Counted from the stretch's first letter, positions 17,301-25,184 are shown. The stretch: DNA of 64,000 bases from an uncultured Dorea sp. (GCA_910584265.1 CAJTZE010000011.1:6682-70681); one strand, 5' to 3'. Translations and numbers: made by a program. Notes: generated by a model from the letters alone, not told the origin.

Positions 17301-17740
17301 ATGAGCGGGTGGAGGATGAACAGGGAAATATCAAGAAAAATGCTGTGGATGAGATGGCGGGAAGAGATTCCGGAGGCGAGGGACAGAATCCGAAATATGT
17401 GGCGCTTCTGGCGGGCTTTGCCATGCTCTATATGCAGCAGAGCAACCGGGATTCCAAAATCCGGCTGGTGCTTCTGGATGAGGCATTTTCCAAGATGGAC
17501 AAGGAGCGGAGCGAGGTCTGCCTGCGCTATGCAAGAGAGCTGGAGCTGCAGCTGATCGTCTGCGTGCCGGATGAGCGTCTCCAGTCCTTGATCCGCAATG
17601 TGGACAGCGTCTATGGATTCCGCAGGTACCAGAACCAGATTTCCATGATGCATATTGATAAGGGAAGCTATCTGGAAATGGTGGAGGGAACCATGAAGCA
17701 GAAAGCAGAGACGCATAGCAGTGAGGACGCGGATTCATAA
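14339..17740 (+). CDS. jetC: Wadjet defence protein JetC (SMC-like ATPase)
   Basis: An 1133-residue SMC/MukB-like ATPase. The Walker A motif GKSGSGKS is at residues 35-42. Coiled-coil arms occupy about 260-490 and 660-850, separated by a hinge-like section around 500-640. The C-terminal head has NPKYVALLAGFAML and the Walker B LVLLDEAF with Asp1047-Glu1048. Known Wadjet complexes use this motor to extrude DNA loops and sense small circles before cleavage by JetD. Both ATPase halves look intact. The start lies inside jetB, preceded by GAGGAGG; a start ten codons later is possible. The next gene begins 11 bases after the stop. Confidence 0.94.
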   Translation: MKQSKKLFRRMLINNWGGISHKVLEFHEYVNLFSGKSGSGKSTVMDAIQVLLYGSVAATFLNKAADDAKNRRSVLSYLRGAQKDGTSNRENVDFCSQIVLEIEDTGSRLTTCIGAVFEVGRQDQDLKRYHFFSHSGKLPEDGYLTENGTPYTTAQIKKLIEARSRSEENRGRIDVNRMYPSKEAYLNTVYEDIFGYIEPNRLMTMEKSAIALRMADGTGQFIRDYMFPRSQEDTVSTISRQLGAYREIKERVDDLEHRIDLLNKVQEENRRLSQVRADKLRTEGILRILEIESCKIRLEAKEEDLKGVTARISELEEKHAAFDADRKEMTNELIEVKAKLEASDYGAKKKEMEELQTTIGLLEGNSRQWRAVLNGLKEWMEDEDISGYVSNPTLQCIEDILHGEMSIPALEKLKRGIENALEMIEDELGELKDSIRVTKKVLDEKKEMAEDLKNDRKPYRKELKSARAQLQSELSGQYGRTIHVEIFADLFDITDEKWKNAVEGRLGRIKRSLITEPQYALDAAKIFRRMKRKEYEEIDLINTAAIKRDAPSAESGTLYDAVKAAELYVDMCLKRYLGRIFKCETVEELHQVRDGVTPDCYSYSNYIFRHLREDDYNRYACIGTKVSKAKLKELEDEIYELGKRQIADIQLQTTLSRAQKFERLNQDPEQLLLLSGASGELELYFEKQELLRQELRKLEDGTLAAGLKEQQAGLEQELTKLNAVMEQITKEQIGREGDCRAIRKDLEGFQEKLRILEEGFVVNEALLAEVKENLEKQAENTYRRKQNERLSELTGQEEQAADQRVIARNKFNRDYPAYGFTGVERENDAYDKVLEELKRDFEPKYKEEFEKQYQQVYYSLRENVIATIHGEIKAAYRHKREINRMLSRIRFSDSTYQIDILPAENENGQFYEMLTASELDSKVLDNGGFEGQLSLGEDEFYQKYERQIQRLTEKFMPPREDEGEKRSLHKQEMEKYADYRNYLTFGMYERVEDEQGNIKKNAVDEMAGRDSGGEGQNPKYVALLAGFAMLYMQQSNRDSKIRLVLLDEAFSKMDKERSEVCLRYARELELQLIVCVPDERLQSLIRNVDSVYGFRRYQNQISMMHIDKGSYLEMVEGTMKQKAETHSSEDADS

Positions 17741-17751
17741 GGAGCAGGAGA

Positions 17752-18984
17752 GTGGCAGAGAAAAGAGTAACATTGATCCAGTGGCTGATCACGCAGATTG
17801 ACGGGAGAGCTTACCGGGCGGGGACCGCATCGGGAGTCCGCCATCCGGAAGCAGGCAGAGAGCTTTTGAAGCAGCTTGGCGGCAGGGAGGAACTGATCTT
17901 GCAGGCACGGGAACTGGAAAGGGACGCCCTGCTTGGCGGAGAGGAGAAAATCCGGTTTGACTGGTGCGACCTGAATACGGATATCCGTAGGATACACTGC
18001 CCGGTAGAGATGATGCCGGTGCTGTGTGAGCGGGCGGGAATCGAGGATCCGAGGCACAGGCAGCTCCGCTATATCCATATATTGGAAAAGTGGAAGGATA
18101 AGGCAGGGGATGCCTGGCTGACAGATTATTATAAAGATGAGCTGGGGAAGCTAAAAAAGGGCGACTGTTCCCAGACCATGCAGAATAACATGGAGGACGG
18201 CGGGCTGTACCACTGCCTGAATGAGATCCTGGTTTTGGAAGAGCCGGTGGAGAAGCCGGTTTTCAGTGCAAGGATATTCCGGGATGCCGGGGATAAGGAA
18301 GAAGGAATTACGCCGTCAAAACTGTTCCACAGGAAATACGAAGGAAGAGTGCTTGGAATTTTAAAAAAGTATTCTCCGGAGTGTGAGGAGGGTATGAGTG
18401 ACGACGAGGTGCTGGCGGCGCATGGAATTTTAAGCTATGCACAGACGCTGGAATGGAAAGGCGCGTTATCTTATATCCTTGATGATGACACAGAGATTTC
18501 AACAGGGGAAAATATATATGGGACAATGATCAATGCCAGAACCCTGGAGCATGCCGCAGTGGCGGCGCTGCCGGGAATCAGGAGGATTCTCATCATAGAA
18601 AATAAAGCGAACTATGAGAAGATGAAATATAAGGCAGATGAGCTGTATATTTTCTGTCATGGATTTTTTTCACCGAAGAAAGTCCGGTTCTTAAGAGGAA
18701 TCAGGGATGCGGCGGATACGGAAGCGGAATATTATCACTGGGGCGATATGGATTATGGAGGGATCCGCATTTTCCAGTTTAATAAAAGGAATGTTTTTCC
18801 AGAGCTGAAGCCTTACCGGATGGACAGAGAAACATATGAGGAGGCAGTTACCGGCGGAGCGGGAGTTCCATTGAAGGAAGAGAAGCAAAAAAAGCTTGAA
18901 AATATGGATGCAGGTGAGCTGGAAGAATTGAAGGTCTGTATTTTGAATTATGGACTGGAGATAGAGCAGGAATTGTTGATATGA
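17752..18984 (+). CDS. jetD: Wadjet defence protein JetD (Toprim nuclease)
   Basis: A 410-residue protein starting at GTG behind AGGAGCAGGAG. The N-terminal half is DNA-binding-like. The C-terminal half (about 270-400) is a Toprim-type fold with RILIIENKANYE (the acidic residue of the first motif) and EYYHWGDMDYGG (the Asp-x-Asp motif), both intact. JetD is the nuclease subunit that cuts plasmid DNA in characterised Wadjet systems and is related to topoisomerase VI subunit A. It completes the operon. No clear terminator separates it from spoVAD 124 bases downstream. Confidence 0.92.
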   Translation: MAEKRVTLIQWLITQIDGRAYRAGTASGVRHPEAGRELLKQLGGREELILQARELERDALLGGEEKIRFDWCDLNTDIRRIHCPVEMMPVLCERAGIEDPRHRQLRYIHILEKWKDKAGDAWLTDYYKDELGKLKKGDCSQTMQNNMEDGGLYHCLNEILVLEEPVEKPVFSARIFRDAGDKEEGITPSKLFHRKYEGRVLGILKKYSPECEEGMSDDEVLAAHGILSYAQTLEWKGALSYILDDDTEISTGENIYGTMINARTLEHAAVAALPGIRRILIIENKANYEKMKYKADELYIFCHGFFSPKKVRFLRGIRDAADTEAEYYHWGDMDYGGIRIFQFNKRNVFPELKPYRMDRETYEEAVTGGAGVPLKEEKQKKLENMDAGELEELKVCILNYGLEIEQELLI

Positions 18985-19036
18985 GTATCTGCCGGGGACT
19001 TTATATATATTTTGTGCGCTATTAGAAAAGATGCAG

Positions 19037-19065
19037 GTATATTTTTTGATAAACCTTCCATACTA
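19037..19065 (+). promoter_or_regulatory. Forespore sigma-G-type promoter for spoVAD
   Basis: GTATA at 19037-19041 and CATACTA at 19059-19065 are separated by exactly 17 bases. This fits the known sigma-G consensus (G-pyrimidine-ATA, then CATA-x-TA) very closely. It lies 44 bases upstream of the spoVAD ATG, so spoVAD-spoVAE can be expressed in the forespore without read-through from the Wadjet operon. Confidence 0.8.
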
Positions 19066-19108
19066 AAGGCAGGAAGAGAATCGAGTGAATATGGAAGGTG
19101 GATATCAT

Positions 19109-20122
19109 ATGATTCAGAGAACGAAGGGAGCACAGAGTATCGCATTCTCCGAGTCTCCCTATATTATGAGCAGCGCCTCTGTGGTGGGAAAGAAGGAAAG
19201 CGAAGGGCCGCTTGGGAAATATTTTGATATGACAGACCCGGAGAATCTCTTTGGTGAGGAGACTTGGGAGGCGGCAGAGGGAACCATGCAGAAGGAAGCC
19301 TGCACGCTGGCTATCGGCAAGGCAGAGCTGACACCGGAGAAGATCAGGTATCTGTTTGGAGGAGACCTTTTGAGACAGGGGATTGCAACCTCTATGGGGC
19401 TGGAAAGCTTTCAGATTCCTTTGTTCGGCCTGTTCGGAGCCTGTTCAACCTCCGGGGAAGCGCTGGCGCTGGCGGCTATGTGCGTGGCGGCCGGATATGG
19501 GGAGCATATGATGGCAGTGACATCCAGCCATTTCGGAACTGCGGAGAAGGAGTTCCGGTTTCCCTTAAGCTATGCAAATCAGCGTCCTTTGTCTGCACAG
19601 TGGACGGTGACAGGCAGCGGCGCCTTTGTGGTGGGAAATAAAAAGAGCCATGTAAGGATATCTGGAATTACGATCGGAAAAATCGTGGATTACGGGTTGA
19701 AGGATTCCCAGAATATGGGAGCGTGCATGGCGCCTGCGGCGGCAGACACCATAGCGGTCCATTTACAGGATTTTGAAAGAGAGGCTGATGAGTACAGCCG
19801 GATCATAACCGGCGATCTGGGGTATGTGGGACAGAGTATCCTTTTTGACCTGATGCGGAAAAAGGGGCTGGATATCATGAAGAACCACATGGATTGCGGC
19901 ATGACGATTTTTGACCAGCAGACACAGGATACCCACGCGGGAGGAAGCGGATGCGGCTGTGCGGCCACAACGCTGGCGGCCTATATTCTGCCGAAGCTGG
20001 AGAAGGGCGAGTGGAAGAAGGTTTTATTTGTGCCGACGGGCGCGCTCATGTCTACGGTCAGCTTCAATGAAGGTGAGAGTGTGCCGGGGATTGCTCACGG
20101 TATTGTGCTGGAGCACTGTTAA
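19109..20122 (+). CDS. spoVAD: Stage V sporulation protein AD
   Basis: A 337-residue soluble protein with a thiolase-like fold, part of the SpoVA channel that moves calcium dipicolinate into the forming spore and releases it at germination. Diagnostic segments are the GACSTSGEALALAAM region, SSHFGTAEKEFRFP, and QDTHAGGSGCGC near the C-terminus. I chose ATG 19109 because GGAAGGTGG lies seven bases before it; an upstream GTG at 19085 is less likely. spoVAE follows after 15 bases. The usual upstream partner spoVAC is absent here; the Wadjet operon occupies that place. Confidence 0.95.
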   Translation: MIQRTKGAQSIAFSESPYIMSSASVVGKKESEGPLGKYFDMTDPENLFGEETWEAAEGTMQKEACTLAIGKAELTPEKIRYLFGGDLLRQGIATSMGLESFQIPLFGLFGACSTSGEALALAAMCVAAGYGEHMMAVTSSHFGTAEKEFRFPLSYANQRPLSAQWTVTGSGAFVVGNKKSHVRISGITIGKIVDYGLKDSQNMGACMAPAAADTIAVHLQDFEREADEYSRIITGDLGYVGQSILFDLMRKKGLDIMKNHMDCGMTIFDQQTQDTHAGGSGCGCAATTLAAYILPKLEKGEWKKVLFVPTGALMSTVSFNEGESVPGIAHGIVLEHC

Positions 20123-20137
20123 AGGAGGGAGACAGCT

Positions 20138-20503
20138 GTGAATTTTATGGATTATTTCAATGCATTCTGGGTCGGAGGCTTGATCTGTGCACTGGTACAG
20201 ATCCTTCTGGACCGGACAAAGCTGATGCCTGGAAGGGTCATGGTGCTTCTGGTATGCACGGGGGCGGTGCTCGGGTTCCTTGGAATCTATCAGCCGTTTC
20301 AGGATTTTGCAGGAGCGGGGGCAAGCGTACCGCTTTTGGGCTTTGGGAATACGCTGTTTAAAGGCGTAAAGGAAGCGGTGAAGGACGAAGGCTTTATCGG
20401 AATTTTCATGGGCGGATTTAAGGCCAGTGCAGTGGGAATCTCGGCGGCGCTGATCTTTGGATATCTGGCATCATGGGTATTTGAGCCGAAAATGAAAAAA
20501 TGA
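20138..20503 (+). CDS. spoVAE: Stage V sporulation protein AE (SpoVAEb type)
   Basis: A 121-residue membrane protein starting at GTG behind AAAGGAGGGAG. It has about four hydrophobic segments (about 8-24, 35-50, 60-75 and 95-112), with the GFGNTLFKGVKEAVKDEGF motif typical of SpoVAC/SpoVAE-family channel proteins. It probably forms the membrane part of the dipicolinate channel with a SpoVAC encoded elsewhere. It is transcribed with spoVAD from the sigma-G-like promoter and ends at a strong terminator. Confidence 0.93.
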   Translation: MNFMDYFNAFWVGGLICALVQILLDRTKLMPGRVMVLLVCTGAVLGFLGIYQPFQDFAGAGASVPLLGFGNTLFKGVKEAVKDEGFIGIFMGGFKASAVGISAALIFGYLASWVFEPKMKK

Positions 20504-20520
20504 ATAAGTAATAGAAAAAG

Positions 20521-20545
20521 CGGTTCTGTTCAGAGCCGTTTTTTT
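20521..20545 (+). terminator. Terminator after spoVAE
   Basis: CGGTTCT (20521) pairs with AGAGCCG (20532) around a four-base loop and is followed by seven T. The T-run also forms the left arm of the adjoining palindromic element. Confidence 0.88.
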
Positions 20546-20636
20546 ATCCAGGAAATGTTTCCGGATTTCCTAGATAAAAAAATTAGATGCGCAGCTGCGC
20601 GCAAAACAAAAAAATCTGGTAACACGAGAGTATGTG
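20539..20636. repeat. Palindromic intergenic element, copy A
   Basis: Three parts occur in order. The first is an A/T-rich inverted repeat: TTTTTTTATC (20539) and AGGAAAT (20550) against ATTTCCT (20565) and GATAAAAAAA (20573). The second is a perfect palindrome, GCGCAGCTGCGC (20589-20600). The third is AACACGAGAGTATGTG (20621). A second copy with the same order lies at 48715-48801. The shared architecture, not simple identity, is the evidence that both belong to one dispersed family. Confidence 0.6.
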
Positions 20637-20685
20637 AAGCGCACTTTTGTTCTTTGGCAAAAAAACTCATATTAGATAGATCTGA

Positions 20686-20714
20686 TTGAGAAATTAAAGA
20701 AACTATGCTAAAAT
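20686..20714 (+). promoter_or_regulatory. Vegetative promoter of the lipoprotein gene
   Basis: TTGAGA at 20686-20691 and TAAAAT at 20709-20714 are 17 bases apart, with a TG extended -10 (TGCTAAAAT). The promoter lies 48 bases before the gene start, a normal sigma-A arrangement. Confidence 0.75.
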
Positions 20715-20762
20715 TTAAACGTAAAGATATACACATGTACTTAAGAAAGGATGAGGAACGAA

Positions 20763-21665
20763 ATGAAAAAGTTGAAAAGAAGCCTGGCGCTTGTATTGGC
20801 AGTTGTGCTTCTGATGCCGCTACTGGCCGGATGCGGAAGAAGAGAGCTTGATGGAGTGAAAGCGGTGGAGGCGTATCTGAAGGCTCAGACCAAAGGCGAG
20901 TTTGGCGATTATGCGGAGCTTACCGGAACAGACGAACAGGAATTAAAGGATGCTTACGAGGAATCACTGGATGATGTGATGTCGATTTTTGAAGAGGTGG
21001 AACTGTTTAAAGTGGATTTCGGCGACAGTGTCAAGGAAGAGGTCAAAAAGATCCTGGGATCAGTTAAATATGAAGTAATCAGCGCTGAGAAAGATGGGGA
21101 TGACGATTATGTTGTAGATGTGGATGTCTATCCATCGGATGTATTCGGTCTTGCGTTTGGGAAGCTGATAGAGGCGTCAAGAACTGCCGGAGGCGATACA
21201 GAGATGGTGGGCGATCTAATGATACAGGCATTTAGTGATGCTGTTGCAGAGCAGAGCTATGGCGAGGCTGTGCGCTGCCAGATCCATATTAACTATGATG
21301 AAGCATCGAAGCAGTATTCGATCAATGAGACGGATGCACAGGATCTTGCTGAGAATTTCTTTGATCTGGAGGGCGCTTTGGAAAATTTGTTTGCACCAAG
21401 CGGAACAGTATATGATAATCCTTATTTTAACTGGACTGTGACCGAGTGGAACGGGGCGTCGGAGGAAGAGAAGGCTCAGTGCTGTCTCGCTATTTTACAG
21501 ACATTGCAGGGATTATCCGATGAGGATATAGCAGGACTCGATTTAAATGATCCTAATGTTCAGACCGCAATTGAACAGATGAAGGATGCTGTTGACCTTA
21601 CTTACAGCGGCGGAACTCAGATCAGCATCGGCGATTATGTAGAAATGGTGAAAGGCCAGATGTAG
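20763..21665 (+). CDS. Secreted lipoprotein of unknown function
   Basis: A 300-residue lipoprotein. The basic start KKLKRS, a hydrophobic core and the lipobox LLAGC (Cys at about residue 23) mark it for lipidation. The mature part is acidic and helical, with no further cysteine pair or enzyme motif that I recognise, and resembles DUF5105-type clostridial lipoproteins in general layout (KAVEAYLKAQTKGEF early, a C-terminal helix bundle). I chose ATG 20763 because of the GATGAGG site; ATG 20751 is an alternative. It has its own promoter. Substrate and role are unknown. Confidence 0.75.
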   Translation: MKKLKRSLALVLAVVLLMPLLAGCGRRELDGVKAVEAYLKAQTKGEFGDYAELTGTDEQELKDAYEESLDDVMSIFEEVELFKVDFGDSVKEEVKKILGSVKYEVISAEKDGDDDYVVDVDVYPSDVFGLAFGKLIEASRTAGGDTEMVGDLMIQAFSDAVAEQSYGEAVRCQIHINYDEASKQYSINETDAQDLAENFFDLEGALENLFAPSGTVYDNPYFNWTVTEWNGASEEEKAQCCLAILQTLQGLSDEDIAGLDLNDPNVQTAIEQMKDAVDLTYSGGTQISIGDYVEMVKGQM

Positions 21666-21746
21666 TGCCGCCGGCTGGCACGCGGCAGTAATTGCGGCAG
21701 GGATGAAAAGCTGGAGATTGTACAAAGAAGGGAGAATACGCAGGTT

Positions 21747-22724
21747 ATGAGTAATAAAAGGCCGGACAATATGGAACGTATCACGACAAAGGAGCTGGCG
21801 GATGCATTTATTTCGGAACAGGTAAAGGAGATTCAGGCGCAGGTCGGAGAGAAGAAGGTGCTGCTGGCGCTTTCAGGCGGAGTGGACTCTTCGGTTGTAG
21901 CGGCGCTTTTGATCAAGGCGGTCGGGAAACAGCTGGTCTGTGTCCATGTAAATCACGGACTGCTAAGAAAAGGCGAGCCGGAGCAGGTAGTTGATGTGTT
22001 CCGTGGCCAGATGGATGCAAATCTGATCTATGTGGATGCAGCTGACAGATTTTTGGACAAGCTTGCCGGCGTGGCGGAGCCGGAGAAGAAGCGTAAAATT
22101 ATCGGAGCTGAATTTATCCGTGTGTTTGAAGAGGAAGCAAGAGGACAGGAAGGAATCGAATTTCTGGCTCAGGGAACCATTTATCCGGATATTATCGAGA
22201 GCGGCGGCGTAAAGGCGCATCATAACGTAGGCGGCCTTCCAGAGGATCTGCAGTTTGAACTGGTAGAGCCTTTGAAGTTCTTATATAAAGACGAAGTGCG
22301 TGTAGTGGGCAAGGCTCTCGGCCTGCCGGACGGCATGGTTTACCGTCAGCCGTTTCCGGGACCGGGGCTTGGGGTGCGCTGTCTTGGCGCGATTACCAGA
22401 GAGCGTTTGGAAATCGTCCGGGAATCCGATGCGATCCTGCGCGAGGAATTTGCAAAGAACGGACTGGAGGGCAAAGTATGGCAGTATTTTACCGCCGTGC
22501 CGGATTTCAGGTCAGTGGGCGTAAAGGAAGGCGCAAGAACCTTCGCATATCCGGTTATCCTGCGGGCGGTAAATACGGTAGATGCAATGACTGCGGCTGT
22601 AGAGAATGTGCCGTTTGAATTACTGGAGCATATCACAGACCGTATCACACATGAGGTGGAGGGCGTGAATCGAGTGCTGTATGATTTGACACCGAAGCCG
22701 TGCGGGACGATTGAGTGGGAATAA
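21747..22724 (+). CDS. guaA: GMP synthase, ATP-pyrophosphatase subunit only
   Basis: A 325-residue protein equivalent to the C-terminal two-thirds of GuaA, which makes GMP from XMP, ATP and ammonia. The PP-loop SGGVDSS is at residues 43-49. The dimerisation part shows RQPFPGPGLGVR and ends in the family signature KPCGTIEWE. Ordinary bacterial GuaA is about 510 residues with an N-terminal glutaminase of about 190. Here that domain is missing, and the 81-base gap upstream cannot hold it. The gene itself looks complete. It may use free ammonia or a separate glutaminase encoded elsewhere, as in archaeal two-subunit enzymes. Confidence 0.93.
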   Translation: MSNKRPDNMERITTKELADAFISEQVKEIQAQVGEKKVLLALSGGVDSSVVAALLIKAVGKQLVCVHVNHGLLRKGEPEQVVDVFRGQMDANLIYVDAADRFLDKLAGVAEPEKKRKIIGAEFIRVFEEEARGQEGIEFLAQGTIYPDIIESGGVKAHHNVGGLPEDLQFELVEPLKFLYKDEVRVVGKALGLPDGMVYRQPFPGPGLGVRCLGAITRERLEIVRESDAILREEFAKNGLEGKVWQYFTAVPDFRSVGVKEGARTFAYPVILRAVNTVDAMTAAVENVPFELLEHITDRITHEVEGVNRVLYDLTPKPCGTIEWE

Positions 22725-22798
22725 ATAAAAATGTTTAGCAAATCCAGTGGTTTATGGATTAGAGAATGATTGACAGGCGGTTGTGCAACAAGACATTC

Positions 22799-22823
22799 AT
22801 AGCCACAATGAATGGCTTTTTTG
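22799..22823 (+). terminator. Terminator after guaA
   Basis: AGCCA and TGGCT, spaced by CAATGAA, are followed by TTTTT. A flanking CATTCAT/ATGAATG pair can form a competing stem. It lies about 75 bases after the guaA stop. Confidence 0.6.
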
Positions 22824-22911
22824 CGTCATACCACGCAAGAGCCTGATATATTACGATATGTCGGGACAGCACAGCGCCGACAAGGGAATGAGAAGATAAC
22901 AATAAGACACA

Positions 22912-22955
22912 GAAATAGCCGCCCTTCCAGCCAAAGGATGCGGCTATTTCTGTAA
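22912..22955 (-). terminator. Perfect 13-bp stem terminating the two-component operon
   Basis: CAGAAATAGCCGC and GCGGCTATTTCTG are exact complements separated by a 17-base loop, just downstream of the histidine kinase stop on the - strand. The gap between guaA and the kinase is convergent, and the stem could act on both strands. Confidence 0.7.
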
Positions 22956-22968
22956 TTGATTAATTGGG

Positions 22969-24348
22969 CTAACTGTCTATCGGCAGCATAAGCCTTGCGG
23001 TAAACTCATCATCCTTCATTTCCGTATCCAATGTCCCGCCCATAAGCTCCAGCATTCTGCGGACGCTTTTTAATCCAATCTGTGTACTCTGGATGCCGTC
23101 GGATTCCTGCTTTACCATATTTGTCAAGACGATGGAGAGCTGATTATTTTCTATAGAGCCGGTAATTTTGACCGGTTCTTTTTTTGAGCTGTATTTGATG
23201 ATATTGGAGAAGAGGTTGTTAAAAATCCGTTTCAGCAGGGGCTCATCTCCCAAAAAATATACGGGATCCTGAATGCGGTCCGGCGGAGTTTCCTCTGGCA
23301 GATCCAAGAGCACGGAAAAACCCGTCAGCTGCAGGAAATCTGCATTTTCTTTTAAGTGCCGGTACAGGGAAGGGATAGGAAGCAGGATAAATTCCGGCGC
23401 TTCCGTTTCCTCGTATACCAGTGCATATTCAAAGATGCGGTTGGTAATCTCTCGGATCTCATCTGTCTTATTCAGGCACCGGTTCAGATATTCCATCTGC
23501 ATTTCCGGTGATTGGTTTAACTTTACGATTTCTAAGTATCCATTCAGAATAGTAAGGGGGGTGCGCAGGTCGTGGGAAAGGGCAGAGATCAGGTCCTGAT
23601 TTGCCTGGCGGCTTTCCTGCTCCTGGGAGATGGTTTCCTTAAGGGCAGTGCGCAGGTTATCCAGTTCATGCGCCAGAATACCGATCTCATCCGGCCGCAG
23701 ACTGGGTATGGGCGTGGACAGATCTCCGCCTGCCATCTGAAGGATCTTCTGCTTTAGGAGAATGATAGATTTCATTTTCCTGCTGACAAAAAATAGAAGT
23801 ACGACAAAAAATAAAATCACGCAGAATCCCAGACAGAAAAAGAAATAAGGCGCCAGAAAAAAGGTTGGGTGAAGGAACTGTATGATTACCTGTGCATAAC
23901 CGTTTTTAAATTCCACAGGAATATCATAAAGAGATTCTCCATGCCCGTCTGTCCACTGATAGAGTTTGTTAAAGACAGCGGCGGATGTGGAATCATTATA
24001 AAAGGAAGGTGATCTTCCTGCGCGGTACAGTCCGTCCTCCAGTCCATAAATACAGATGCTGGTATATTCGTCTGCAACCTTAAAAAAGGGTTCGATAGCT
24101 TTATTTCCTTCGATATCCTCTTCGGATTCCGGAATATCATATTTCAGCGCTTCCGTACGGAGCCGGAGCCAGAAATCATCGGCAGGGCAGGGAAGAACCT
24201 TCTGCAGGCAGTTAGCATCCTGCAAGAAATTATAGATCTGCCATTTGTGTTTCCACATGGCGGTGTACAGCAGAAAACACAGCAGTCCTGCAGCAAGGAT
24301 CAGCAGGAAAAACTGGGCGCGTATTTTTATAGGCTTTTGTCTAATCAC
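22969..24348 (-). CDS. Sensor histidine kinase
   Basis: A 459-residue membrane kinase with one helix at about 12-30 and another at about 163-188 enclosing an external sensor of about 130 residues. A HAMP linker lies at about 190-242, the HisKA motif SALSHDLRTPL has phospho-acceptor His259, and an HATPase domain is at about 350-457 (N box LFSNIIKYS). The final G box is weak but recognisable. It overlaps the response regulator by eight bases and is transcribed after it. The signal is unknown. The divergent membrane-protein genes suggest control of a cell-envelope function. Confidence 0.92.
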   Translation of the reverse strand: MIRQKPIKIRAQFFLLILAAGLLCFLLYTAMWKHKWQIYNFLQDANCLQKVLPCPADDFWLRLRTEALKYDIPESEEDIEGNKAIEPFFKVADEYTSICIYGLEDGLYRAGRSPSFYNDSTSAAVFNKLYQWTDGHGESLYDIPVEFKNGYAQVIIQFLHPTFFLAPYFFFCLGFCVILFFVVLLFFVSRKMKSIILLKQKILQMAGGDLSTPIPSLRPDEIGILAHELDNLRTALKETISQEQESRQANQDLISALSHDLRTPLTILNGYLEIVKLNQSPEMQMEYLNRCLNKTDEIREITNRIFEYALVYEETEAPEFILLPIPSLYRHLKENADFLQLTGFSVLLDLPEETPPDRIQDPVYFLGDEPLLKRIFNNLFSNIIKYSSKKEPVKITGSIENNQLSIVLTNMVKQESDGIQSTQIGLKSVRRMLELMGGTLDTEMKDDEFTARLMLPIDS

Positions 24349-25072
24349 AGCGGTACCCCTTTCCCCAGATTGTTTTGATCAATACCGGATTCTTCGGGTC
24401 TTTTTCAATTTTACGCCGGAGATTCCGGATGTGCACCATGATCGTATTATTTGCTCCGTAATAATAGGGCTCGTCCCAGATGCGCTCATACAGATGCTCT
24501 GCAGAAAAAATCTGGTGCCGGTTTGCGGTTAGGAGCTTTAGCAGGGCGTATTCCGTATCGGTCAGCTCCAAAAGCTGCCCATTTTGCCGCACTTCCTCTG
24601 TCTCGGTGTTAATTTCCAGTCCGTGGCAGCGGATGAGAGCAGAAGGAGCCCTTTGGGCGGGAACTTCATTCTCTGAAACTCCCCGGTATATATGATAGCG
24701 GCGGATCAGCGCTTTAACCCGCCAGACCAGTTCCGAATAGGAGAAGGGTTTGGCCAGAAAATCGTCGCCTCCGCTGGAAAATCCCAGCATTTTGTCGCTG
24801 TCCTTTGTGCGGGCGCTTAGAAACAGGATCGGGGCATTGGTGATTTTGCGGATTTCCAGACAGGTTTGGTATCCGTTTGGCCCCGGCATCATAATATCCA
24901 GAATAATCAGGTCAAAAGAGGCTTGTGACAGCTGCTCAAGAGCTTTGCTGCCGCTTGCGGCTTCTGTAACCTGATAACCTTCATTGGTTAATAGAATCTG
25001 TATAATTTCTCTGATTTCCGGATTGTCATCCACGACTAAGACTTGAAATGTATTCTGAATTGCCGAATCCAT
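24341..25072 (-). CDS. OmpR-family response regulator
   Basis: A 243-residue regulator. The receiver domain (about 9-122) has the acidic pair VDD at 14-16, the phospho-acceptor Asp59 in LIILDIMMPG, and KPFSY. The winged-helix DNA-binding domain (about 145-240) contains VRQNGQLLELTDTEYALL and ends with IWGKGYRCD. It heads the operon with the kinase. An 11-base perfect inverted repeat upstream, between this gene and the divergent glycosyltransferase, is a good candidate for its own binding site. Confidence 0.94.
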   Translation of the reverse strand: MDSAIQNTFQVLVVDDNPEIREIIQILLTNEGYQVTEAASGSKALEQLSQASFDLIILDIMMPGPNGYQTCLEIRKITNAPILFLSARTKDSDKMLGFSSGGDDFLAKPFSYSELVWRVKALIRRYHIYRGVSENEVPAQRAPSALIRCHGLEINTETEEVRQNGQLLELTDTEYALLKLLTANRHQIFSAEHLYERIWDEPYYYGANNTIMVHIRNLRRKIEKDPKNPVLIKTIWGKGYRCD

Positions 25073-25184
25073 CAGTAAGACCTCCGTAATTATAGCTTGT
25101 CATTGGGGGCATTGCCGGCATATTTCATTTACCGGATACAACGTCTCCATATTTTAATTATAACGAAATTAATAGAATAATGTG

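Noticed and set aside
12267..18984. Chromosomal condensin MksBEF instead of Wadjet.
   Set aside because: The fourth gene encodes a Toprim nuclease of the JetD type, and JetA is of the Wadjet family, which favours a defence role.
24480..24974. Short + strand frames opposite the response regulator.
   Set aside because: Antisense shadows of a gene with clear receiver and winged-helix motifs; no ribosome-binding sites.
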